The notes under the pieces were generated by a model. That model searched no databases, was not told where the DNA came from, and worked only from the letters and a program-made list of their open reading frames with translations. From positions 248,001-312,000 of the forward strand of contig CDRNVI010000143.1 of NCBI GenBank assembly GCA_977017575.1: a stretch of DNA of 64,000 bases, given 5' to 3'. Shown here piece after piece: positions 38,140 through 47,985 of this stretch; position 1 is the stretch's first letter; each line of letters starts with the position of its first letter. Source of the stretch: Paramoeba atlantica. Taxonomy: Eukaryota; Discosea. A program made the translations under genes and the position numbers.

Positions 38140-39505
38140 TATCTAATTAGTGATCGAGGCCAAAAGCCTCCCTTCCATCTCTGAGAGCATCTCTTTGGCT
38201 TCATCCCTGGTGAAGGTGGGTTCCACTTGGGGTACCATCCTTTCTCCCTCTGGGGGTTCTTCCTGTTCCTCAAGTTCTTCCTGGTGGAACAGTTCTCTTT
38301 CTTGGGGGTTTTCAGGCTCTTGCCTTTCCTCGGGGCGGGCTCAACCTTCTTGATCACTGCCGTTTTCAAAAGGGGACTCTTGGCAGCGTCATGACCCTCA
38401 ACTGGGCCAAAGGGTCAGGAATGATCATCAGAAGAGGAAGAACTGGAGGAGGAAGCCCTGTTTCGTGACTTCCTACGCTTCTTACGATTCTTCTTCTTCA
38501 CCACAGCTGTATCAGATGACTGAGCAAGGGGGGGGAATCAGCACAGGTGATGCCACGACTGGAGGCATTTGATACGGACCAGGGAACTGAGGTGGGAAAG
38601 GTGGCCAAAAACCCATGGGGAAAGACAGGACTGCTGGACCAGGAACTTGACTCAAAGAACCACTAATCTGGTTCAAGGCTTGTTCAGCTGATTTTGGGAC
38701 AACTGGAGCAGGTGCCGCCGCAGTCTTGGCCTTATTAGGACAATTTCTAGATGGTGACCACTTTCACCACAGGAGAAACAACCTTTTTTGTTTGGTCTGG
38801 TGGTGGCGATACCACGCGCAGGAAGGGCAAGGTCCCACCCTCTCAGATCAGTGTCTCGAAGTAAGTCTGCAGAACCCAAATAAACTGGCTCAGGAACTTA
38901 GCATAATGAACAGGATTTCCACCCAATGAAGCTTCCTCGAGAACCTTTTCCACGTGGAGAGCATCACAAGTACAGAGGACCGACAACTCATTGTCATTCC
39001 TTGCCGCCTTCTTCGATGTGGCCCACGTTTCCAGGCCAGGTGAATGGATTATCCAAAATATATGACCGCGCAGGGTCATGTTTAAGCATGGATTGACCAC
39101 TAGTCGGTTTAATAAAACCAGGGGGAGGAATTTGCAAGGACAAGCCAGGAATTTTGTTCAACCCAGATGACATCAAAGACTGTGGCGAAGGGGAGGGCGA
39201 AGGAGCCAGAGCGTTCAATGTATTCTGGCCAAAGATGGGAGAAGACGAGAGAGCATCCGAGGGAGACCACATCGAGCATGTAGAAGACGAGGAGGAGGAG
39301 ATAACAGAACCTGGAGACAGGTTGCTTGAGGGTGGGGTTGACAATGAAACAAGTTGGGACCACCTGGATCCCTGTCCACAACAGCTTGGAGCAAACTAGT
39401 GAGAGCATCAAACCGCTTTTCCAGGGAAGCCAGACGATCAGCAGGTTGTGTGGCATCGCCCATTGCGACCTCATATTCAGTATCAGAATCGTGAGTGTTT
39501 GACAT
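38140..39505 (-). pseudogene. Ty3-like Gag, frameshifted
   Basis: ATG at 39505 (MSNTHDSDTEYEVAMGD) followed by a coiled-coil-like ADRLASLEKRFDALTSLL. Frame changes near 39350 to a Ser/Pro-rich linker (39344-38994), then a helical part (VEKVLEEASLGGNPVHYAKF) and a knuckle CFSCGESGHHLE-NC near 38735-38775 in which a one-base shift separates the last Cys. Downstream is a Pro-rich linker and a basic KKKNRKKRRKSRNR patch with a Ser run. RNA-binding particle protein if it were intact. Confidence 0.65.
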
Positions 39506-39692
39506 CGTGTACACAATACAGCCAAACAGAAAAACAAAGGGTAAAAAAGCCAACAGGCAACAAAAAACCCAATAAACAGAACACAAAAAACCAATAGTGT
39601 CAGGCTCACGAACAGAACACAAGAAAACAACATTCATGAGAACAAAAAGAAAAGTGAAAAAGAAAGAAAGAAGTGAGAGCAGTGACACTGGT

Positions 39693-39815
39693 TGAGATTC
39701 CAATCTCAGAGACCAACAGGGTCTGATGTCAGCCACCTTCCCAGAAAAAAGGAGACCCTGGGTGACGGAAAAGTCACCCTCTACAGGTTACCCCGCTTTC
39801 CTAATTGGAAAGCGG
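39693..39815 (-). promoter_or_regulatory. Array of four short perfect hairpins upstream of Gag
   Basis: TGAGATT/AATCTCA (39693-39708), AGACC/GGTCT (39710-39724), GGGTGAC/GTCACCC (39760-39779) and CCGCTTTCC/GGAAAGCGG (39793-39815), each with a 2-6 nt loop. They lie 188-310 nt before the Gag ATG in the sense of the element and are GC-richer than the surroundings. A leader or packaging role is inference. Confidence 0.6.
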
Positions 39816-40255
39816 CCACAATTACCCTTCAAGAGCACCTTTCTAAAGGGACCACACACACACACAGAGAGAGAAGACAATAAAAGACAGAAGTCCAAAG
39901 GGAAGGCCACAAAATAATAGTTATGGCTGCACCATAAGACACCATCAGAAGATCCATTGCAGGCATTATGTCATTGAAAACACATCTTTTCTCCCTCAAT
40001 GGTCTTGTTGCAGACCCAGAGCTGCACTGATCACACCACCAACCCTTCCAGTTCCTTCACATCACTTGAAGCAGAGCCATTTCCATATTGAGTGATGCAT
40101 AACACATAGATTGAGAAATCACATGGATTTCATTTCTAATCACAGCAATGGCACTCAGAGCAGCCACGCCCAAGCCATGAGGACACATCCACACTTTCTT
40201 TGGCCAAAACCTTGGCAGCGGCATTTTGTTGTGTAAAAAAAGAAAAGAAAAAAAA

Positions 40256-40328
40256 CTCCACCTGGAGGGTTCGAACCTCCGACCTTGTGGTTAACAGCCA
40301 CACGCTCTGCCAACTGAGCTAAGGAGGA
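40256..40328 (-). tRNA. tRNA-Asn (GTT)
   Basis: 73 nt: D arm GCTCAGTTGGCAGAGC, anticodon loop CTGTTAA, T arm GGAGG/CCTCC, discriminator G. The acceptor stem has one T-T mismatch (position 4:69). Confidence 0.88.
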
Positions 40329-40563
40329 ATGTACGGAAAAGATGTCAATTTTTTAGATTCAAAACAAAGATTGATCACATTTTTCAAAGCCAATTACTCT
40401 CTCAAACATAAGCTGGAGGCAGTGTTGGGGGGGGGGCTCTTGCATTGGTGAGGTTACCTCACAAGAATGTTGTTGAAAGAATATTGTTGTTTCTGATTTT
40501 GGTCTGCCATCTTGGATGTATCATCGCCAAATTAAAAAAGGAAGGAATCCTCCCACCCAAAAC

Positions 40564-40742
40564 TTGAATCCACAAGCAGAAAAAAAGGAAGAAAAAAAAT
40601 GTTTGAATCCACAAACCGCTTGAATCCACAAGCCACCAGAGTCCACTGGCAAACTTGAATCCACAAGCCACCAGAATCCACCGGTACCGAAAACACTCGA
40701 ATCCACGAGCCGAAAAAAAAATACACCAAAGTTGAGTCCACA
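40564..40742. repeat. Degenerate minisatellite (GAATCCACAAGCC units)
   Basis: About seven to eight copies of GAATCCAC(A/G)AGCC(A) with interspersed ACCAGAATCCACYGG. On the minus strand it encodes a repetitive VDSGGLWIQ-like shadow peptide, which I do not believe is a gene. Confidence 0.75.
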
Positions 40743-41407
40743 ACACTCGGCGGAGAATAAAACTGACAGTGCCAAAAAAAAGTCAAGGCTCTTACCTCAT
40801 CCCAGTAACTCAGGAACGAAGATACCAAATGGCTTCAAGGAATTTATTCACAAGTCTCTTTCACTCTCCAACTTCTTATTCTTGGAATTTGATTCATGGA
40901 ACACTCATTCTTGGAATGAGCTCTGGAACTCAGAAGCTCAGGTCAGGGGCTCAGGATAGCCCTTCCACAGATGGATATTGAAGGGAATTTTATTTGATGT
41001 TTTGGAACAGAAGGTTCAGGTGTGATTCTCAATTCTGTGATCCAAGAGGTGTTGATGTGGATGGGGGAAGGTAGAATTGTTGTTTGTGATTCAGAAAATG
41101 GGAGAATGAGCGTCTTTTTAGAAAGAAAGAACATCCCTTTTTTTGTTTAGTGATTTTCACATGAGCAAACCTCATTTTTGGGGTTGTTGTTGTTGATTCA
41201 TTTTGGATCAATTATGATTTCAGATTTTAAGAAAAATTTAAAATTGAATTGTGGAACTAATTTGGAAGAGAGGAAGGGATTTTTTATAATTCTTCTTCAT
41301 TTTCTCCCTTTTTATTTTCTCTTCTTCAAGAGGGTTTTTGTTTTTTTGATTTTTTTTGATTGATTTTTTTGGTAATCCTTCTTATTTTTTTTCACTCTTT
41401 CAACAAA
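40743..41407. other. No supported gene
   Basis: Mixed AT-rich sequence. Repeated CTCATTCTTGGAA/TTCATGGAA motifs near 40870-40925. T-rich from 41285. Confidence 0.4.
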
Positions 41408-41479
41408 TCCCCGATAGTATAGTTGGCAAAATCCCCGCCTGTCACGCGGGAGTCCCGGGTTCGATTCCCGGTCGGGGAG
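41408..41479 (+). tRNA. tRNA-Asp (GTC)
   Basis: 72 nt: acceptor TCCCCGA/TCGGGGA, anticodon loop CTGTCAC, T arm CCGGG/CCCGG, discriminator G, T-run terminator just after. Confidence 0.94.
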
Positions 41480-41489
41480 GATTTTTTTT

Positions 41490-42870
41490 CTCTTTCTCTT
41501 TTTTTTTTTTTTTGATTCAATCCAAAAATACATGAAAAAAAGAGGAATTCTTCAAATTTTGTGTCTTCAAAAGATCAAGTGATATGGTTTTTTTCTTTTT
41601 TTCTTTTTTTTTTTCTCTCTTCTCTTTTTTCTCTTCTCTTTTTTTTCTATTTTTATTTTTTGATTCTCTCTCCTTTTTTCTGATTTCTTTTGAACTCACA
41701 CTAATAATAATAATCACAAGATATGAAAGGGTCTCTGTTTTGCAAACTCCAATGCCTGTGGTGACCCTATTTGTTGTGAAGGAAGTTGAAAGAAAAAAAC
41801 TGAATTCTTTTTTGGAAAAGCTTGAGAAAAGTTTTTTTTTTGATTCTTTTCTTTCTTTTCTCTCTCCTTTTTTCCTCTCAATTCTTTTCCCTCTCCTTTA
41901 GTCTGGTGGTGCACTCATCTGCTCAATCACTTTTTTTTGATGAATCTCCTCCTTTTCACTTTCACTTTCATCACAACAAAAATGATCTCTTCTTTCTCCT
42001 CTTTTGGGTTTCCTCTTTCTTTTCTTCTTCTCTTTCTATCTTCTTTTATCCATTTTTTGTTGTTTTTCTTTTTGTTTTGATTTTAGGGTTGGTTTTTTCC
42101 ATTCTTCATCCTTTTTTCCCAAAAATTTTTTTGTTGAAGAAGACTTATTTTTATAATTGAAGTCAAAAACAAGAAAATGTTGAAAAAATCAGAGGAGCAA
42201 CTCACCCAAAAATGAGAAAAAGAGAGAGAAGAGGATGCAAGATCTATTTTTCAAGAATAAAAAAAGATGAATCTTGAAACAAACTCAAAAACAAATTGGA
42301 TTAAAACAAAATAAAAAGAACCAAAAATATCAAACCCCAAATTATTTTTTGGAACAGTACTTTTTGTGAGATCATAAAACTTCAACAGCCACAAAGTTCA
42401 ACTTCAATTGGTTTCTTCTATTGCAAAGTGAACAATCACCATATATTCACCCTGAACAACAATCATTCTTTTGCTAACAAAAAATTGAAATCATCTCATG
42501 TGAAAAATTTTCGCTTCCACAGATTGTGTATGAAAATCTTTTGTTTTTTCTTATTCACCAGATCAAAAGCTGTTTGAAAATCTTCCTCTCAGTGAGTTGT
42601 TTCAAAAATTTTGGTCCATTCTCCAATTACTTTGTTGTGCAATGGAAGAGGGCCTTTCATTTTTTGGAAAGAAATTTTTTTTACCCCTTTTCTGTTTCTT
42701 TCCAAGCAATTTGTTACCATCACCCCAAAAAAAGAGAAAAACAGAGAAAACCAAATTTTTCCAAAATGAATTTTGAGTGTCACACAAACAAACTTCAATT
42801 GGAGCAAAAGAGGGTCAGTGGGGAAACTTTTTTTCTTTTTTTTTTTTGAAAATTTAAAAAAAAAAAAAAA
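41490..42870. other. Pyrimidine-rich and AT-rich spacer
   Basis: TTTTCTTTT runs at 41585-41690 and 41840-42100. No gene seen. Confidence 0.5.
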
Positions 42871-42873
42871 AAA

Positions 42874-42937
42874 GCCACTAAAGGGGCTCGAACCCTTGAC
42901 CACTAGGTTAAAAGCCTAGCGCTCTACCGATAGTGGC
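42874..42937 (-). pseudogene. tRNA-Lys (TTT) lacking the 5' side of the D arm
   Basis: Acceptor GCCACTA/TAGTGGC, anticodon stem CTAGG/CCTAG with loop CTTTTAA, and T arm AAGGG/CCCTT all pair. After the acceptor the sequence jumps to TCGGTAGAGC: about eight bases (the TAGCTCAG portion) are missing, so no D stem can form and the A box is broken. At 64 nt it is probably dead. Confidence 0.85.
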
Positions 42938-43161
42938 ATTTGTTGAAAAAAGTCAAATTTTTAGTGTGATGGGGGGGCTGATTTTGATGGAAGAAGGAAA
43001 AAGAAGAAAAGGACACTCAAAATAAAAAAAAAAAAGAGGTTTTTAATTCCTTCTTGAGCAAAACAACAAAGACAAAAGAAAACCCCATTCAATTACCAAA
43101 CAACCACAACAAGGAAAAGGAGGAGATTTATTTTTTTTTCAATTTTTTTTCAAAAAAAAAT

Positions 43162-43234
43162 TGCTCATTACAGGGATCGAACCTGTGACCTCCGCGTTAT
43201 TAGCACGGCGCTCTACCGACTAAGCTAAACGAGC
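43162..43234 (-). tRNA. tRNA-Ile (AAT)
   Basis: 73 nt: acceptor GCTCGTT/AATGAGC, anticodon stem CCGTG/CGCGG with loop CTAATAA, discriminator A. Close paralogue, including flanks, of the Ile (TAT) gene at 55094. Confidence 0.93.
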
Positions 43235-43597
43235 ATTTCTGAAAAAGACCCAATTTTTTGGCTTTCCAGTGGGAAAAATTTCTGGAGAAACAGAAAAACA
43301 AAATGAAAAACAAAGAAAAAGAGCAGAAAAAGGAAAAATACAAAAATGAAAAAAGTGATTGGAGACAATGAAGGAAAATCACTTTTTATTGTTAATTCAC
43401 AAAAAAAGGAGGAAAAAAACATCTATTATTTTTCATGATTTCCCAAAGACTATTTTTTTTCTTTTTCAAAGGGAAGGGAAAACCTTTTCAAAATTGAATG
43501 ATTTTTTTTTCATTCATTCATTCAAAAAAAGGAAAAGAAAAATGTTTTCAGTCCAAAAAAAAGAAAAAATTCAAAAACAAAAAAAAAAGAAAAAATT

Positions 43598-43681
43598 CGT
43601 CGGAAGCAGGATTTGAACCTACGCCCCGTTTCCAGGATGTGATTTCTAGTCACACGTCTTAGACCACTCGACCATCCCGAC
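43598..43681 (-). tRNA. tRNA-Ser (AGA)
   Basis: 84 nt with long variable arm. Acceptor GTCGGGA/TTCCGAC, anticodon stem TGTGA/TCACA, loop CTAGAAA, T loop TTCAAAT, discriminator G. Confidence 0.92.
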
Positions 43682-43898
43682 ATTTCATAAAAAATGAGTG
43701 AAAAAAAGCAGAGAATAAGGAAAAAGAGCAGGAGAGAAAGAAAAGGGGCAAACCAAAAACAAGGGGGAAAGTGTCTGTAAAAGTTTGAAAAAAGTTTTAA
43801 ATTTCTTGAAAAGAGGAAGAACAGGAAGAAGAGACAGATGATAAAGAGAAAGATGGAGAAAAGCAGAAGGACAAAAGAAAGAAAGACAAAAGACTCAA

Positions 43899-44070
43899 AA
43901 TTTGACGGTCGAAATTTTGATTGACTTTTTTCTTTCAATGGTCGAAATTTTTGATGTTTTTTTCGACCATTGAAGTTATTTTTTCGACGGTTGGTGTTTT
44001 TCTTGGTTTTTTTTCGATGGTCGAAAGTTTGGACAATGGAGAGCTGAGGTGGGCAATGACATCAGCTAAC
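43899..44070. repeat. Repeat block rich in TTTTCGACSRTTG motifs, copy 1
   Basis: Contains alternating TCAATGGTCGAAA and TTTCGACCATTGAA, so it can fold. It aligns with 62278-62472, which carries CpG-lost versions (TTTCAACCATTGAA). The last 30 nt are the MULE target flank. Confidence 0.75.
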
Positions 44071-44077
44071 TTTCAGG

Positions 44078-44095
44078 GTGTTGAAACCTCTCCAG
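44078..44095. repeat. 18-bp direct repeat flanking the MULE, left
   Basis: GTGTTGAAACCTCTCCAG, identical to 46812-46829, immediately outside the left terminal inverted repeat. Confidence 0.85.
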
Positions 44096-46811
44096 CGACC
44101 AGGCTGAAGTTGCACCTGACATCAGATGTGACGTCAGATGTGACACCTTATTCCAAATAAAGGAAAGTGACACGTGTCGATTTTTTGTGGACTGTTTCAA
44201 AATCTGAAAATTGTATTTGCGTGAACTGTTTCGTGTTTTTTCTTTTTTTGTTTTTCGATTTTCTTTTTTCTTTTTGTTTGAGTTCTTTTTGATTTCTGAT
44301 CGTTCGATTTCATTACCTCTACCGAGAAGGTTGTTTTTTCTCACGCCTGGAAGGCAAAAAATGGCAGAAACCCAACAAAAGAAAAAGAGACAGCGTGATT
44401 TGGGATATTCTGAGAAGATTGATGAAAATCTTTTGAATCTTCGAAATGAAATTCTAAAACTTGAATCGAATATTAAACATAAGGAAACACTTGAAATGAA
44501 TCAAGTTGTTATCTTTCACAAATATGTTCTTGATATTTTTCGCTCTGATAAAACTGCAAAAGGGGTGACTTATTATTCTTGTCAAAAAACAGAAAGGAAT
44601 AAAAAACAAAACCTTCAAAGACAAGATAAAAAGTCTTCTTTTTCAAATCGGGACACAAAAGATGTGAAAATGACCTGTTCTGGGAAATTACACATCAATT
44701 CAACAAATGGGACAATTCAAGTGACTGGGCATTCTTGTAACAAAGAGTTCTCTTCTTCCCCTCCTATTGTCAAAGATTTTGTACAAAATTCTCTTTTGAA
44801 ACTTGATCAAAGTCAAGCCCCAAATGATGTTCTTCAAACAATGGTTGAAAAACATTTTGAAGGGACTGGTTTGATCACCCATCCATTGAAGTTGAGAAAA
44901 CTGATTTCCAATCAGTTTACTTCATTTAAGAAACAATGGTGGGCTTCAGGGGGTTTTGATGGTGCTGAAATAAAATTGAAAACAATGGAGGAAGAGATTT
45001 CAAATGTTGGTGTCTTGTGTCATCCAAATCAGAGTAAATATTCTGGGCGAAAATTATTAGTCTGGATTTATCACTCTGGATTGAATTTTTTAAAACTGTT
45101 ACTTGAAAAAGAATACCCCATTTTAATGAGTTTGGATACAACTCATGATGCAGTCAACAAAAAAGAATCCAAACAAACTTATTTGGCAACTCTGATGTTC
45201 TGAATGCCTGACACTCTTCAATATGTCATTTTAGGACAAGCACTCATTGAGGGTGAAGATTTGGTTTCCATCCAATTATTTTTAAGTTGGGTGTCAAATA
45301 TTGTGTCCTCTTCTTTTGAACCATTAATGATCGGCATTGATGACTCAAAAGCAGAGAAAGGGGCAATCAAGAAAGTGTGGCCAAATGCAAAAATTGCGAT
45401 TTGTGTTTGGCACCTCATGAGGACTGTTTCAAAGCATCTTGATTATAAGGTGCATCCAATGAATATTCCTTTCATTCAAAAAAGATTTGAGGAAACCCCT
45501 GACACTCTTGTTCTCTTTGACAAGCTCTCTGCTCTTGCTCAAAAAGCAATTCTAACCACCAATCCTGTAATTTGTCAACAATCAATCGATCAAGTTACAG
45601 AAATTCTAAATCAACAAATCAAAAAATGGTGGAATACAAAAGAGAACTTGAAAGCTGTCCAGAATTGGTGGGATGGCTTTGTTGCAAAAAAGGATAAATG
45701 GGCTCTTTCTTCTCGGATTCAAACAGAAGATAAAGTCCTTATTCATGCCTGTCTCCAAGAAAAATCAACAGGAAGGAGTGAATCTTTCCATTCCACTTTA
45801 AAAAAAGAACCTCATCTTTTAAAACAGAGTGATATGGTCCAATCTGTCATTCACATTGTGAATGCCACTCTGAAGTGGAACTTGAAATATTGTGAGAAGG
45901 TGAAATCTCTTTTTTTTGTGAGTGAGGGTCGATGTCGAAAATTTGACCAAAACTTTTCATTTTTTTTTGAAACTACACCGAAAATCCTCCAAGAGAAGAT
46001 TCGAGAAGAAATGCAGCATTTTTTGAAAATTGTCGAAAATGCTGAGAAAAAAGATTCTTCTTCAAAAGAGGTTGAAAAGGCAAAAAAAACACTCAAAAAA
46101 TGGAAATCAATATACCCTGATTTTGATGTCTTTAGCCACAGCTGTACAGTTGTAGAGGCTTTTGGAATACCATGCCACCACATGTTGGGTTGGGCACATC
46201 ATTCACAAAATGGTTGGAGACATTTGAATGATCCAAACTTTTGGAAGGGGAAACCTTTAATACTAAAGAAGATCTCCCTTGAAAATTCATTTTGTATCTT
46301 CTCTTCATGAGAAACCCCCAAATGCGACCCCACGCCACTTCTCTTGTTCTGGGGAAGTAAGGAAGAAGAATCAGAAAGAAAAAAGAGTGAAGGAGGTTGA
46401 TGTGGAGGAAAAGAAGGAGGAAGAAACTGAAAGAGAAGGAGAAAATAGAGGGAAGGAAGAAGAAGGAGGAAAAGAAGAAATTGAACCAGATTTAGACGGA
46501 CAAACAGGGAAATGAAAACGTTCATGCTTTCACAACCGAAACACAAATCTTCTTGTTGAGGGAACGCGAACACGAAAAAAACCAAGGCATCTTGAAGACT
46601 TTGGAATGTGAACTTTTTTTGAATAAATTTTCTTTTTTCTTTTCTTCTTTTTTCTTCTCTTTCTTCTTTTTTCTTCTCTTTCTTCTCCTTTCTTCTCTTT
46701 TTTTTTTCTCTGGTCCACCTTTTTTTTTCTCTTTTTCAAAACAAAAAAAACAAAAAAACGCGTCATAATTTGTCGACACCAGGGGGGAATGGTGCAACTT
46801 CAGCCTGGTCG
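44096..46811 (+). mobile_element. Mutator-like (MULE) DNA transposon
   Basis: 2.7 kb bounded by 21-bp inverted repeats (CGACCAGGCTGAAGTTGCAC and C at the left; exact complement ending at 46811). One transposase frame with a single in-frame stop fills the middle. Flanked by an 18-bp direct repeat, longer than the 8-11 bp target duplications usual for MULEs. The related locus at 62470 lacks the whole insert together with about 38 bp around the target. Confidence 0.82.
44361..46310 (+). pseudogene. MULE transposase with one in-frame TGA
   Basis: About 650 codons from ATG 44361 (MAETQQKKKRQRD). Blocks: LMSLDTTHDAV (first Asp), MIGIDDSKAEKGAIKKVWPN (second Asp) followed by ICVWHLMR, the C/H pair typical of MULE enzymes, GRSESFHSTLKKE (candidate Glu), and a SWIM-like Cys/His motif CTVVEAFGIPCHHMLGWAHH. 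The only stop is TGA at 45201-45203, between the two Asp blocks and in the same frame as both halves; it is most simply a CGA Arg codon after deamination. A Lys/Glu-rich frame after 46310 could be the C-terminal tail after a frameshift. Catalyses cut-and-paste transposition if intact. Confidence 0.85.
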
Positions 46812-46829
46812 GTGTTGAAACCTCTCCAG
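46812..46829. repeat. 18-bp direct repeat flanking the MULE, right
   Basis: Same sequence and orientation as 44078-44095, directly outside the right inverted repeat. Confidence 0.85.
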
Positions 46830-46906
46830 TGATCCGATTCAAACCCACAAATCGCCCCAACTGCAAGTGCAGCTTGAGCCCACCCCCATGTGTGGAGAAC
46901 TGTCAC

Positions 46907-46910
<4 letters not shown>

Positions 46911-46959
<49 letters not shown>
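46911..46959. repeat. (GA)n microsatellite
   Basis: About 24 uninterrupted GA units between the MULE flank and tRNA-Glu copy 2. Confidence 0.97.
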
Positions 46960-46961
<2 letters not shown>

Positions 46962-47022
46962 CTCAACAAAATGAAACAACCCACCACAACACAACAGTTC
47001 TTTTTTGGTTTTTTCAACAAAT

Positions 47023-47094
47023 TCCCTTGTGGTGTAGTCGGTAACACGGTCGGCTTTCACCCGGTCACCCCGGGTTCGATTCCCGGCAAGGGAG
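47023..47094 (+). tRNA. tRNA-Glu (TTC), copy 2
   Basis: Differs from the copy at 33510 by one base (CCGGTC for CCGGCC, turning a G-C pair into G-T in the anticodon stem). Same upstream CAGTTCTTTTTT flank and T-run terminator. Confidence 0.93.
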
Positions 47095-47358
47095 CTTTTT
47101 TTTTTCAATTCCTTTTTTTTTTCTGATGTGTTGTGTTGTTTCTTTTTCTAAATGTGTTCTTTGTTCCTTTTCTTTCTTTTTTTTTTGATAATCTTTCCCA
47201 AAGAATCAAGAACAATTTTTGAATCAAAAGAAGGTGAACCCCAAAGAGTTGATTTGAAAAAAAAAAAAGATATCTTTGAGTTTTGAACATCAAAAACACA
47301 AAACTGATTCAATTTCAAAAAAAAAAAGAAAAAAAAAGAAAAAAAAAAGAAAAAAAAA

Positions 47359-47383
47359 TGCCGAAAACGTGGATCGAACACGT

Positions 47384-47416
<33 letters not shown>

Positions 47417-47428
47417 TGGGAGAGCGTC
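47359..47428 (-). pseudogene. tRNA-Phe (GAA) fragment fused to a perfect palindrome
   Basis: 3' part of a tRNA-Phe: anticodon stem TCAGA/TCTGA with loop CTGAAGA, T arm ACGTG/CACGT and acceptor 3' strand TTTCGGC. The D arm does not continue to an acceptor 5' strand; instead 47404-47428 is a perfect 25-nt palindrome (GACGCTCTCCCA, A, then its complement). Confidence 0.8.
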
Positions 47429-47429
47429 A

Positions 47430-47530
47430 TCAAATATTTCCCACTCGGAACTTGGAGCAACACTTCAGAGAGTTCATTTAGGGTGACATTGGCCAGTGTC
47501 TCCCTGATTGCATTCAGTATCCCTTCTTGT
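47430..47530 (-). other. Short coding-like remnant
   Basis: Minus-strand frame ILNAIRETLANVTLNELSEV reads naturally and ends at the palindrome. No family recognised. Confidence 0.25.
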
Positions 47531-47792
47531 TGAACTCTTTTTCTCAAAACCGATTTTTCCTTTTGTTATTTTTTTCAATCCACACAGATTTGTTCTTGAT
47601 TTTCCAAATAATAATTACAGAAATACTCTTTTTGATTTTTGGACTGTTGGAGTTCTTCTGGGTTTGGAAGGATGGAGTGGGGCAATTCAGGATGAAGAGA
47701 AAGAAGACCTTGGATTCATCCCTCAGCCAACAAAAAAAAGCGTCCACAAACTTCCCAAAAAAGGAGATTGTGATATGTTCTTCATTGTTTTT

Positions 47793-47985
47793 CGTTAAAG
47801 TCTCATAGCCAAAGGTAAGAGATCAAATTGGATTTGGAAAATGTTTTAATGAATGAAATCAAAATAAAAAGTGTTTTGTAATTCTCGGAAAATGAAATTT
47901 CCATTTTCCGGAAAATAAATTGTTTTCGCTGAATGGATCATTTTGCGCGATCAATCCAGGAAGAAGAAATCGATCGGCAGATTTC
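47793..47985 (-). repeat. Solo LTR, copy 1 (truncated)
   Basis: Same family as 52122 and 55954; begins CGTTAAAGTCTCATAGCC and stops at CGGCAGATTTC without the final AACA. No target duplication found. Confidence 0.7.

Larger units (their letters stand above)
34170..40235 (-). mobile_element. Heavily decayed Ty3/gypsy-like retroelement(s)
   Basis: Minus-strand order right to left: structured leader, Gag with zinc knuckle, second Gag-like part with zinc knuckle, RT thumb, RNase H. A short direct repeat CATCCACACTTTCTTTGGCC at about 34175 and 40190, some 6 kb apart, may be what is left of the LTRs. Many frameshifts and most of RT and all of integrase are missing. Two knuckles suggest either two nested or adjacent elements or an internal duplication. 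Confidence 0.6.

Noticed and set aside
39109..39736. Hydrophobic N-terminal extension of the Gag frame (from 39736), resembling a membrane protein
   Set aside because: Upstream of the ATG at 39505 and arising from A/T-rich leader sequence; the Gag-like composition begins at MSNTHDSD.
40459..40828. Trp/Gly/Cys-rich repetitive protein on the minus strand
   Set aside because: It is a translation of the GAATCCACAAGCC minisatellite in three frames.
46911..46959. GA run as a telomere-like or CRISPR-like array
   Set aside because: Simple dinucleotide microsatellite, no spacers.
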